From Muriicola soli (GTDB lineage Bacteria; Bacteroidota; Bacteroidia; Flavobacteriales; Flavobacteriaceae), in NCBI RefSeq assembly GCF_004139715.1, contig NZ_CP035544.1, positions 1,984,001-2,048,000 on the forward strand: DNA of 64,000 bases. Direction: 5' to 3'. Position 1 is the first letter of the stretch. Every line of letters starts with the position of its first letter. Shown here piece after piece: positions 43,756 through 51,573 of the stretch. The translations under genes and the position numbers were made by a program. Below the pieces are notes generated by a model, which was given only the letters and a program-made list of their open reading frames with translations, was not told the DNA's origin and did not search any database.

Positions 43756-45009
43756 ATGGAAGCAGGATTATTTACAGCTAACAATATATGGATGATGGTG
43801 TGTACCGCATTGGTATTCTTCATGCATTCAGGATTTGCCTTTTTAGAAATTGGGCTTACAAGACAAAAAAATACGATTAACATCCTTTTTAAGAACATCT
43901 TTATCATTACAGTAGGCTTACTGATGTACTATATCGGTGGCTTTAACCTGATGTATCCCGGATTTGCCGACGGATCTGCAGGTATCCTGGATTTTGCAGG
44001 CTTTGGAATTGCCGCACCTGAAAACGGCATGACACCCGAATACGCAGATGGAGGATATACCTGGTGGACCGATTTTCTCTTCCAGGGAATGTTTGCCGCA
44101 ACAGCCGCCACAATAGTATCGGGAGCTGTAGCCGAACGAATTAAAATTGGCCCCTTTATGATCTTTACCATCTTCTATGTAGGATTGGTATATCCCATAG
44201 TAGGATCGTGGCAATGGGGCGGTGGATTTTTATCTACACTCGGTGGTACCGACGCCGGTTTCTATGACTTTGCAGGATCTACACTTGTCCATTCCGTGGG
44301 AGGCTGGGGAGCCCTGATCGGAATCTATCTTCTGGGTGCGAGAATTGGAAAATTTGGGGAGGACGGCAAACCAAAAGCCATCCCAGGCCACAATATTCCA
44401 CTCGCAACGGCAGGAGTACTCATTCTATGGTTGGGCTGGTTCGGATTTAACGGAGGTTCGGTATTATCGGGCGACCCTGAACTAACTTCCCTTGTTCTGG
44501 TAACAACAAGTTTAGCCGCTGCCGCAGGTGGCGTTGGATCTTTGATCCTTTCTACCATATTATATAAGAATCTCGACCTTACCATGTTCCTCAACGGTAT
44601 CTTAGGGGGCTTAGTTGGGATTACCGCAGGGGCAGACCTAATGTCTCCGAACGAAGCCGTATTAATCGGTCTTATCGCAGGATTCATTATCGTACTTGGG
44701 GTAGCCCTTATCGACAGAATTAGACTTGATGACCCGGTAGGTGCCGTAACCGTACACTTGATTTGCGGGATGTGGGGAACACTCGCCGTTGGTATTTTCG
44801 GTGCTAAAGCCGGCGGAGATCAATTTCTCTACCAATTGGCCGGAGTTGGAGCAGCGGCAACCTTTTGTTCACTTACCGCATTTATCATCTTTTACAGCTT
44901 AAAGAAAACAATAGGAATACGAGTATCCAAAGAAGAAGAGTTAGACGGACTCGACCTTCACGAGCATGGGATGGATTCCTATGCCGACTTTAGAATGAAT
45001 CAACATTAA
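43756..45009 (+). CDS. amtB: Ammonium transporter (Amt family)
   Basis: A 417-residue integral membrane protein with about 11 helices, conducting ammonium/ammonia. Both pore histidines are visible: His179 in GSTLVHSVGGWGALIG and His334 in GAVTVHLICGMWGTLAVG. The gate segments FQGMFAATAATIVSGAVAERI and LWLGWFGFNGGSVLSG match the family. The C-terminus is hydrophilic and about 35 residues long, the site at which P-II usually docks. It lies 30 bp after P-II and 114 bp before a porin gene, separated from it by a long hairpin at 45011-45061. Confidence 0.96.
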   Translation: MEAGLFTANNIWMMVCTALVFFMHSGFAFLEIGLTRQKNTINILFKNIFIITVGLLMYYIGGFNLMYPGFADGSAGILDFAGFGIAAPENGMTPEYADGGYTWWTDFLFQGMFAATAATIVSGAVAERIKIGPFMIFTIFYVGLVYPIVGSWQWGGGFLSTLGGTDAGFYDFAGSTLVHSVGGWGALIGIYLLGARIGKFGEDGKPKAIPGHNIPLATAGVLILWLGWFGFNGGSVLSGDPELTSLVLVTTSLAAAAGGVGSLILSTILYKNLDLTMFLNGILGGLVGITAGADLMSPNEAVLIGLIAGFIIVLGVALIDRIRLDDPVGAVTVHLICGMWGTLAVGIFGAKAGGDQFLYQLAGVGAAATFCSLTAFIIFYSLKKTIGIRVSKEEELDGLDLHEHGMDSYADFRMNQH

Positions 45010-45010
45010 T

Positions 45011-45061
45011 AAAAAGGTTATAGACGGAGCGTTTGGCAGAACGCTCCGTCTATAACCTTTT
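45011..45061 (+). terminator. Long hairpin between the ammonium transporter and the porin
   Basis: A 22-bp perfect stem (45012-45033 with 45040-45061), 6-base loop TGGCAG, outer A/T tracts. It may be a terminator with read-through to the porin, or an mRNA processing and stability element. Confidence 0.8.
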
Positions 45062-45123
45062 CCAAAATTTCAATTTAAAAGCAATACTAACATCCTCCTT
45101 AGAGGACATTCAATCACAGAAAT

Positions 45124-46176
45124 ATGAAAACGATTAATACAACAAACTTCGTAAAAAAATTAATTTTTCTCTTTCTCCTCACCGGCTCTTTTTCAGCCCT
45201 CGCACAGGAAGAAGACACCGCCGATGAAAAAAAGTTCACTATCAGCGGTACGGTTGATGCCTATTACAGGGCCAACCTCAACTCAGCGAATTCAGGAATT
45301 AACTATTCAGCACCCGGTTCTTCATTTGCCAATCTCCCGGGTTTTGCCCTGGGCATGGCCAACGTAATTGCCTCCTATGAAGGGGAAGACGTTGGTTTCG
45401 TTGCCGATCTGGTCTTTGGCCCCAGAGGAACGGATGCCATATTTGCCTCTCCCCTCTACTCGGCTACCGGGAATATTGTGAACCAGTTGTACGTCTATTG
45501 GAATGTAAGCGATGCCGTTACCCTAACCTTCGGTAATTTCAACACCTTCCTGGGTTACGAGGTAATCTCGCCAGCAGGTAACTTTAATTACAGTACGTCT
45601 TACCTGTTCTCCTACGGTCCCTTCAGCCACACAGGGCTCAAGGCCGATTTTGACCTGGGAAGTGACTGGTCTCTGATGCTTGCCGTGATGAACCCTACAG
45701 ATATTACTGAGTTCAATCCTAATGGAAAATACGCCTACGGAGCTCAACTTGGATACAGTGGGCAATATCTGAATCTGATTGCCGACGACGGTAATTTTGA
45801 AATAGATTACACCGGAGGATTTGATATCGATGAGGACCTTTACCTCGGGATTAATGCCGCCTATTTCGATGCTTCTGACGATACCGGTTTCGCCGGGGTT
45901 GCACTTTATCCACAATACAAGACTTCAGACACATTTACCTTAGGACTGAGAGGGGAGTACTTTACGGAAACAGGGAATTTTGGAGCCATAGGAACAGGAG
46001 TGGATGACTCCAGCGTTATCGCGCTAACGCTTACGGGCAGTGCCTCTATCGGAGATCTGGTGATCAAACCTGAACTCCGCCTGGACAATGCCTCTGATGA
46101 TGCATTCCTAGACTCAGATGGCGCCAGCATGAAAAGTCTGTCGTCCTTTGTTCTGGCAGCAGTATACTCTTTTTAA
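45124..46176 (+). CDS. Outer-membrane porin (BBP2/OmpL-like)
   Basis: A 350-residue outer-membrane beta-barrel protein. A signal peptide (about 1-28, cleavage near LAQ) precedes FTISGTVDAYYRANLNSAN, the start of a barrel of amphipathic strands alternating Gly and aromatic residues, ending with SFVLAAVYSF, a proper terminal aromatic. The pattern matches the putative beta-barrel porin 2 (OmpL-like) family. Its place right after P-II and Amt suggests passive entry of ammonium or small nitrogen compounds; this is an inference from position. A good terminator follows at 46217-46245. Confidence 0.85.
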   Translation: MKTINTTNFVKKLIFLFLLTGSFSALAQEEDTADEKKFTISGTVDAYYRANLNSANSGINYSAPGSSFANLPGFALGMANVIASYEGEDVGFVADLVFGPRGTDAIFASPLYSATGNIVNQLYVYWNVSDAVTLTFGNFNTFLGYEVISPAGNFNYSTSYLFSYGPFSHTGLKADFDLGSDWSLMLAVMNPTDITEFNPNGKYAYGAQLGYSGQYLNLIADDGNFEIDYTGGFDIDEDLYLGINAAYFDASDDTGFAGVALYPQYKTSDTFTLGLRGEYFTETGNFGAIGTGVDDSSVIALTLTGSASIGDLVIKPELRLDNASDDAFLDSDGASMKSLSSFVLAAVYSF

Positions 46177-46216
46177 TAAAGGAGTACTTATTAGTTTTGT
46201 TTAGTTCGTTGATAAG

Positions 46217-46245
46217 CCCTGGCAACTTTGCCAGGGTTTTATTTT
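46217..46245 (+). terminator. Terminator after the porin
   Basis: CCCTGGCA (46217-46224) pairs with TGCCAGGG (46229-46236), then TTTTATTTT. It ends the P-II/Amt/porin region just before the convergent DUF1684 gene. Confidence 0.85.
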
Positions 46246-46248
46246 GGA

Positions 46249-46899
46249 TTATTTAAAAGCCTTTACTCCGGCCAGTATTTGAGTTCCGATATGGTTCTGA
46301 CTCGGCACCAATGGACAGGAGTATTTTTTATTGTAAGCACAGTATGGATTATAGGCTTTGTTAAAATCAATGAGTAGTGTATCCTCGTCGGGGATTGTCA
46401 GATCTATATATCTTCCCCCTTCATAAGTGAGTTTACCGTTGGTTTCATCTGTAAAAGGAAGAAATAGGTAGTCCTCATACCCTTCCTCCGTTTTTAATTC
46501 TTCATTTTGATACACCTCCAATTGATACTTTTCACCCTTAAGTTCAAAAGTAACAAGACCGTAAACCACTTCCTCCGATAATCGGTCCGTATTGGTTGGC
46601 ATCATAAAAGGAATGGCATCCGGAGTTCGAATGAAAGTTGCCTTAACACTGTAAAGTGTATCGGGCTTAAAAAATTCCAATCCCTGAAAGTCCTTTCTAT
46701 ACCGGTCTGGAAGAGGAGAAACCTCAGGGTCTGAAAATTCCTCATTCAGGGAATTCTGAAATTCCATGATCGAAGCCAGCTTGCTTTCTGAAGGAACTTT
46801 CTTAACCGATACCGCATCGTGATATTTTTTTCCATCACCACAGGCCACCGATAGAAGTAATGGGCTCAGGATAATCACAAGAAAGATATTCTTCATCAA
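46249..46899 (-). CDS. DUF1684 lipoprotein
   Basis: A 216-residue protein with a lipoprotein signal (residues 1-20, LLLSVACGDGKK). The DUF1684 domain includes the family's C-terminal string DFNKAYNPYCAYNKKYSCPLVPSQNHIGTQILAGVKAF and LPFTDETNGKLTYEGGRYIDL. The metal-site-like CAYN and CPLVPSQN motifs are intact, but the domain's biochemical function is unknown. It converges with the porin and is divergent from the MFS transporter gene. It probably sits in the envelope. Confidence 0.87.
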   Translation of the reverse strand: MMKNIFLVIILSPLLLSVACGDGKKYHDAVSVKKVPSESKLASIMEFQNSLNEEFSDPEVSPLPDRYRKDFQGLEFFKPDTLYSVKATFIRTPDAIPFMMPTNTDRLSEEVVYGLVTFELKGEKYQLEVYQNEELKTEEGYEDYLFLPFTDETNGKLTYEGGRYIDLTIPDEDTLLIDFNKAYNPYCAYNKKYSCPLVPSQNHIGTQILAGVKAFK

Positions 46900-47009
46900 A
46901 AGGAGTTTAAAACCAAAAATACGATATAGGGCATTTTTTAGCTAGATTTAAACCTATTTCTTGGAGGATTTCAACCTGCCATGTGCAGCAACTGACAAAA
47001 CAACCACTT

Positions 47010-48209
47010 ATGAAACGGCTCTACCGCTCCTATATGAATTCCTTTAAGGGTCTTTCGAGGGAAGTCTGGTGGCTGGCCCTGGTTACCTTGATCAACCGGG
47101 CGGGGACCATGGTCATCCCCTTCCTTTCACTCTACCTCACTCAAGACAGGGGTTTTACCCTCGAAAATGTAGGGGTGATCATGAGCTGTTTTGGCCTGGG
47201 GTCACTGGCGGGAACATGGATTGGCGGTAAACTCACAGACTGGCTTGGATATTACAAGGTGATGACCTCAAGTCTATTCCTGACGGGCCTGGCATTTTTC
47301 TGGCTGCAGGGGCTCGAATCATATTACGCAATTTGTGCAGGTGTCTTTATCCTGATGGTTATTGCCGATGCCTTCAGACCGGCTGCATATGTGGCCATGG
47401 ATGCCTATAGTGAGGATGAGAATAAAACCCGGTCAGTAACGCTGATCAGGCTGGCGATCAATCTCGGTTATTCTGCAGGACCTGCCATTGGCGGGGCCAT
47501 TATCGCTTCTTCGGGATACGCCAGTTTATTCTGGATCGACGGGATCACATGTCTGCTTGCTGCTGCACTACTACTGGTGGTTCTCCATCCAGCCAAAGTG
47601 GAGGTAATGGAATCGGCAACAAACAATTCTCCCCGCTCTGCCTATCGCAATTCTGGTTATCTGCTTTTTATTGCCGCTATGGTCCTGCTCGGCTTTATTT
47701 TCGTGCAGTATTTTTCAACAGTGCCCTTATTCTACAATGAGGTCAGGGGTTTAAGTGAATTCAATATAGGATTGTTATTGGCGATGAACGGAATGATCAT
47801 ATTTATTTTCGAAATGCCGCTGATTAAATACCTGGAATCAAGACCCCTTACGCAGATCACTCTAATGATTATCGGTATAGGTTTAACTGCCTTAAGTTTT
47901 GTTTTCCTGACCTTTGGGAGCTGGACAGGCCTTCTGGTTATCGGAATGCTGATGATGACCTTTGGAGAAATGATCATCTTCCCTTTTTCAAGTGCCTTTG
48001 CCATGAAAAAATCCCGGGGCGGTAAGCAGGGAGAATACATGGCACTTTATAATATTGCCTTCTCTATTTCCCATATTTTCGCTCATAACGGGGGAATGCA
48101 GTCTATCGCTAACTTTGGATTTAAGTGGACCTGGTATTTTGCCATGGTCATCGGAATTTTAGGTATCTTTCTTTTAATGATATTACAATCGCGTAAAGCC
48201 ACCGTATGA
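47010..48209 (+). CDS. MFS transporter
   Basis: A 399-residue inner-membrane transporter with about 12 helices. The ATG at 47010 (MKRLYRSYMNSFKGLSREVWWLALVTLINRAGTMVIPF) agrees with the family start as I know it; a GTG at 46983 would extend it by nine residues. MFS landmarks are GSLAGTWIGGKLTDWLGYY in loop 2-3 (G-x-x-x-D-x-x-G type) and FAMKKSRGGKQGEYMALYN. The substrate is unknown; drug or sugar export would be guesses. Its TGA stop overlaps the start of the next gene, and a strong GGAGG lies at 46963-46967. Confidence 0.88.
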   Translation: MKRLYRSYMNSFKGLSREVWWLALVTLINRAGTMVIPFLSLYLTQDRGFTLENVGVIMSCFGLGSLAGTWIGGKLTDWLGYYKVMTSSLFLTGLAFFWLQGLESYYAICAGVFILMVIADAFRPAAYVAMDAYSEDENKTRSVTLIRLAINLGYSAGPAIGGAIIASSGYASLFWIDGITCLLAAALLLVVLHPAKVEVMESATNNSPRSAYRNSGYLLFIAAMVLLGFIFVQYFSTVPLFYNEVRGLSEFNIGLLLAMNGMIIFIFEMPLIKYLESRPLTQITLMIIGIGLTALSFVFLTFGSWTGLLVIGMLMMTFGEMIIFPFSSAFAMKKSRGGKQGEYMALYNIAFSISHIFAHNGGMQSIANFGFKWTWYFAMVIGILGIFLLMILQSRKATV

Positions 48210-48955
48210 AATCGAGAATTTCTTTTCCATCACTAAGTTTGCTCATCTTCATTCTATTGGTTGGCTGTTCCGGCCGTGTCGGAAGTCGAGATGTGAAATC
48301 TGATGATTTTGAATCCCTAACACCAAATGGAACCGAGGTCTATAACGTCGCTTTCCTTATTATGGAAGGCACTTATAATACCGAATTTACTGCGCCTTAT
48401 GATATTTTTCAGCATACGCTGTACCGCGATGGTATCAAGAAGATGAAACCTTTTACAGTGGCCAAAACCAGGGACCCGATCACTACTTTTGAAGGGTTGC
48501 GTATATTGCCCGATTACGATTACACCAAAGATTCCCTGCCTCATATTGATATTTTGGTGGTGCCCAGCGCAGAACATCATCTGGATTCCGATTTAAAGGA
48601 CGAACAAATGCTGGAATTTGTAAGCAATGCCGGCCGGGAAGCAGAATTTGTAACCTCTCATTGCGACGGGGCTTTTGTCCTGGCTAAGGCAGGATTACTA
48701 GATTCGGTGGTTTCCACCACTTTCCCCAGCGATATTGGAGCATACCGGAAAATGTTTCCTCAACTAGATGTTCGGGATAGTGTCCTCTTTGTTCACGATG
48801 GGAAATTCATAACCTCAGCCGGAGGGGCTAAGAGTTTTGAGGCCGCCTTGTATTTATGTGAATATCTCTACGGAAAGGAGATCGCGAGATCCCTGGCAAA
48901 AGGCCTTGTTATCGATTGGGATCTGGAGCAGGTACCCCGCCTTATTCTTCAATAA
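48206..48955 (+). CDS. DJ-1/PfpI-family lipoprotein
   Basis: A 249-residue lipoprotein (signal and lipobox within FPSLSLLIFILLVGCSGRV, Cys at about residue 20). Its mature part is a DJ-1/PfpI/GATase1-like fold: YNVAFLIMEGTYNTEFTAPYDIF, DILVVPSAEHH, and the nucleophile elbow EAEFVTSHCDGAFVLAKAGLLD with the reactive cysteine at about 153. It resembles the N-terminal module of AraC/ThiJ-type regulators, but is secreted and lacks a DNA-binding part. A start overlapping the MFS stop (ATGA, 48206-48209) makes the two translationally coupled. Substrate unknown. Confidence 0.82.
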   Translation: MKSRISFPSLSLLIFILLVGCSGRVGSRDVKSDDFESLTPNGTEVYNVAFLIMEGTYNTEFTAPYDIFQHTLYRDGIKKMKPFTVAKTRDPITTFEGLRILPDYDYTKDSLPHIDILVVPSAEHHLDSDLKDEQMLEFVSNAGREAEFVTSHCDGAFVLAKAGLLDSVVSTTFPSDIGAYRKMFPQLDVRDSVLFVHDGKFITSAGGAKSFEAALYLCEYLYGKEIARSLAKGLVIDWDLEQVPRLILQ

Positions 48956-50384
48956 TATCGTAGCGGGCATCGTCGAAATATTTCTCGATGATCTCATTAA
49001 ATTCAGGAGTGATACGCAGCAGTGCTGTATTTTTTAATGCGTAGAGTGCCGCCTTATCTCTGTATCCATTTTTAAGTAATTCTTCCAAGTAGAAAAGCGC
49101 TGTTCCAAAATCTTCGTACTTCGAACTATCTGATATAATATTGAGATAATTCTTAAACTCCTTAGGTGCCGTGATAGTTTTGACCATCCACAAATAGCTC
49201 AATGCTTCTTCATTTAGTGGATCCTGAGCCTTTTCCAGAGCTATATTATCCTCGACAAGGGCATTGACAAACCCTAAAAGGCGATATCCCATTTCCTTTT
49301 CAAACGGATCGGAGCTCTTTATAAATTTCCTTATCTCATCCATTTGAAAATTCCACCACCCGAGGTTATTGTAATTCAGTGTAAGGACATCGTCATTGAG
49401 ATTGTAATCGTATTCACCACGAATAAAATACTCTTTCTGCATGTAGCGTTTTTGCTTTCTCAACTGCACAGAATAGACTTTTTCCCTAGTTATGACTTTC
49501 CTTCTTTTTTTCAATTCCTCTAGATCAACAAGACCCTTAAACTTGGAGATCATCTCATCAGCCAAAAAAGCGGCAGCCAGATAGTCATTCTCAAGAACAT
49601 GATTATTGAGGGTTGCAAAATTTCGGTTGTAAATGCTCCTGACGTAGGCCGTATCTAGTTCTACATTTCCTTTACTCATTGATCTTAAAGTGAGGATCTC
49701 AACGGCTCGCTGCAGATAGGATTTGTCTGGCCACTCTTCTCCGCCCTCAAAGACCAGTAAATAATCAACAAACTTAGATTTGCCCAGAGCCCTTCTGGTA
49801 ATGGTTGTAAGGTCTGAGTCTTCTACCAGGTTATTAAAATGGTAGTCTGATCTGCCCACTATACCCACAAACTCGAACGGATTTTTAGGATCGATCAATT
49901 CCTTAAACGGCACATCCGAACCACTGGAAATAACTCCTTCAATGGGCCTGATGACAGACGGAAGTATAGATGCAAATTGTGCGCCCACCCCATGTCCTGC
50001 AGTATATGTTCTTTGTTTGTGTATTGGGAATAAGGTATATACCGTATTCAACATTCTACTCACTACCAAAGTATTCTGAACAATGGACAAGCTGTCGTGA
50101 ATATTATTGGAAGCAGCGAGGATATACCCCTCCTTTTCGGCAATTTCGCGAAACATGTGCACAATCTGCTTACCCTTCCCCTCCATATCCATCGCGAAGA
50201 GGACGGGCCATTTTACAGACGGTTCAAAATTAGTTGGGAGATAAATCGCAAAAGTTTCGGGGATGGAATCATTCACCGGGACAGAATCCCGAACAATACC
50301 TTTCCTTATAGCGATGTCTTGTGCTTGTAAAGCAGGAAGGTGAGTTCCAACTATAACAAGAAGGAGTAAAATCTTAATTTTCAT
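48942..50384 (-). CDS. Secreted alpha/beta-hydrolase-like protein with degenerate nucleophile
   Basis: A 480-residue exported protein (signal peptide 1-21). The first ~260 residues follow an esterase-like alpha/beta fold: FAIYLPTNFEPSVKWPVLFAMDMEGKG, then AGHGVGAQFASILPSVIRPIEGVISSGSD. The nucleophile elbow, usually G-x-S-x-G, reads GHGVG, with Gly at position 132 where serine is expected, so classical hydrolase activity is unlikely. The C-terminal part (270-480) is helical and tetratricopeptide-like in character. Convergent overlap with the DJ-1 gene (14 bp). It may bind ligand or act structurally; the role is unknown. Note that other parts of the fold seem intact. Confidence 0.75.
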   Translation of the reverse strand: MKIKILLLLVIVGTHLPALQAQDIAIRKGIVRDSVPVNDSIPETFAIYLPTNFEPSVKWPVLFAMDMEGKGKQIVHMFREIAEKEGYILAASNNIHDSLSIVQNTLVVSRMLNTVYTLFPIHKQRTYTAGHGVGAQFASILPSVIRPIEGVISSGSDVPFKELIDPKNPFEFVGIVGRSDYHFNNLVEDSDLTTITRRALGKSKFVDYLLVFEGGEEWPDKSYLQRAVEILTLRSMSKGNVELDTAYVRSIYNRNFATLNNHVLENDYLAAAFLADEMISKFKGLVDLEELKKRRKVITREKVYSVQLRKQKRYMQKEYFIRGEYDYNLNDDVLTLNYNNLGWWNFQMDEIRKFIKSSDPFEKEMGYRLLGFVNALVEDNIALEKAQDPLNEEALSYLWMVKTITAPKEFKNYLNIISDSSKYEDFGTALFYLEELLKNGYRDKAALYALKNTALLRITPEFNEIIEKYFDDARYDIIEE

Positions 50385-50517
50385 AGCAATTCAATCCTCA
50401 AAAATCCGGCCAAAATAATTCGGGGAGCTGATCTAAGTCCAATTGATTTCCCAGAATGCCAAAAATCACTGAGATCTGAGACCGAACATACTCCAATTTC
50501 TAAATTACGGAATAATT

Positions 50518-50970
50518 TTATCCTTTTCGTTTTTTTATAGGCCCATCTGCAACAACATCAGAAAGGATGATGTGAGTCCGCGTTTCCCCGTACAAAATCA
50601 GTTTATCAATAAATATTTCGAGGTGGAACTGGTCCCTCAGTACCACTTCCATAATTATATTTTCGTTTCCGGTAATACGATAACAATTCACCACCTCATC
50701 CAGGGTAGTCACCAATTCAAGAAAGGGTTTTAGCTTACCCATAAAGGCTTTCAATGTGATTATGGCCTTTAGCTGATATCCCGCCATCGCGTGGGATACC
50801 CTGGCGTGATATCCCTCAATAATACCGAGATCTTCCATTTTTTTAACACGCTCTGCCACAGCAGGAGGTGTAAGTCCAACCTTCCTTCCAATGCTGGCAA
50901 AGGATTCGCGGGAATTTGCTTGCAAGTGCTGTAAAATTCCCCAATTGAGATGATCTATCTGTGATTTCAA
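50518..50970 (-). CDS. Lrp/AsnC-family transcriptional regulator
   Basis: A 150-residue feast/famine regulator. The N-terminal winged helix (about 1-60, with GILQHLQANSRESFASIGRKVGLTPPAVAERVKKMEDLGIIEGYHARV) precedes the RAM ligand-binding domain (YQLKAIITLKAFMGKL, VNCYRITGNENIIMEVVLRDQFHLEIFIDKLILYGETRTHIILSDVV). The ligand is probably an amino acid, not identifiable from sequence. Palindromes in the gap upstream (51034-51052 and CGCTTAAA/TTTAAGCG) are likely autoregulatory sites and could also control the divergent 51087 gene. Confidence 0.9.
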   Translation of the reverse strand: MKSQIDHLNWGILQHLQANSRESFASIGRKVGLTPPAVAERVKKMEDLGIIEGYHARVSHAMAGYQLKAIITLKAFMGKLKPFLELVTTLDEVVNCYRITGNENIIMEVVLRDQFHLEIFIDKLILYGETRTHIILSDVVADGPIKKRKG

Positions 50971-51033
50971 TTTTTTTAACGCTTAAAATTTAATTTTATA
51001 AAGCAAATATACTATTTCACTTTATTTATTAAA

Positions 51034-51052
51034 GCTATTTAAGCGAAATAGC
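51034..51052. promoter_or_regulatory. Inverted repeat in the Lrp intergenic region
   Basis: GCTATTT-AAGCG-AAATAGC: a perfect 7-bp inverted repeat, overlapping TTTAAGCG (51038-51045), whose complement CGCTTAAA occurs at 50980-50987. It lies between lrp and the 51087 gene; autoregulation by Lrp is inferred. Confidence 0.45.
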
Positions 51053-51086
51053 ATGTAATTTTAAGTTCTTAAAGTCTTGAAAAAGA

Positions 51087-51527
51087 ATGATGTCCCAAAA
51101 TCATCTAGGATCGCTTCCGATCTATGAAAAAGCAGTTGAATTGTGCACCCTAAGCAGGGAGCTGGTATCTTTTGTTACTTACAACAAAAACTTATTGAGT
51201 TTGTATCAGTCTGATAGCCTCAGAGATCATATCGCTGATTCTCTGATAACTGATGCTACTTTAATACCGCAGCAGATTGCCAGGGCCGAAACTTCAAATT
51301 CCATTGAGGACAAACTAAAAAGTGCCACCTTTATCGGGATCATGCTGCGCAATATCAATTCGTATTGCAATGGTCTGGAACACGACGGTATTCGCGAGAA
51401 AGAATACCTCACTCTTCTCAGAAGGGAAATCCGTACGTTCAGAAGATCATTCAAAGTCTGGCGAAAATCAATTTCACATTACGGCTACAAAAGGGAAACC
51501 TGGAATTTCAGGGAATACCTGGGATAA
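51087..51527 (+). CDS. Helical protein of unknown function, divergent from lrp
   Basis: A 146-residue cytoplasmic protein with no signal peptide, predicted largely helical (YEKAVELCTLSRELVSFV, SLRDHIADSLITDATLIPQQIARAE), consistent with a helical bundle. Charged C-terminus (RREIRTFRRSFKVWRKSISHYGYKRETWNFREYLG) rich in Arg/Lys and Trp, a possible nucleic-acid or partner contact. I recognise no named family. The start is the first of two adjacent ATGs (51087). It is divergent from lrp, sharing its palindromic control region, which suggests it could be an Lrp target; this is an inference. Confidence 0.68.
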   Translation: MMSQNHLGSLPIYEKAVELCTLSRELVSFVTYNKNLLSLYQSDSLRDHIADSLITDATLIPQQIARAETSNSIEDKLKSATFIGIMLRNINSYCNGLEHDGIREKEYLTLLRREIRTFRRSFKVWRKSISHYGYKRETWNFREYLG

Positions 51528-51573
51528 GAATTCATTTCGACTAAAACAGTAAGTAGTTGCCGCCAGGGAGCTA

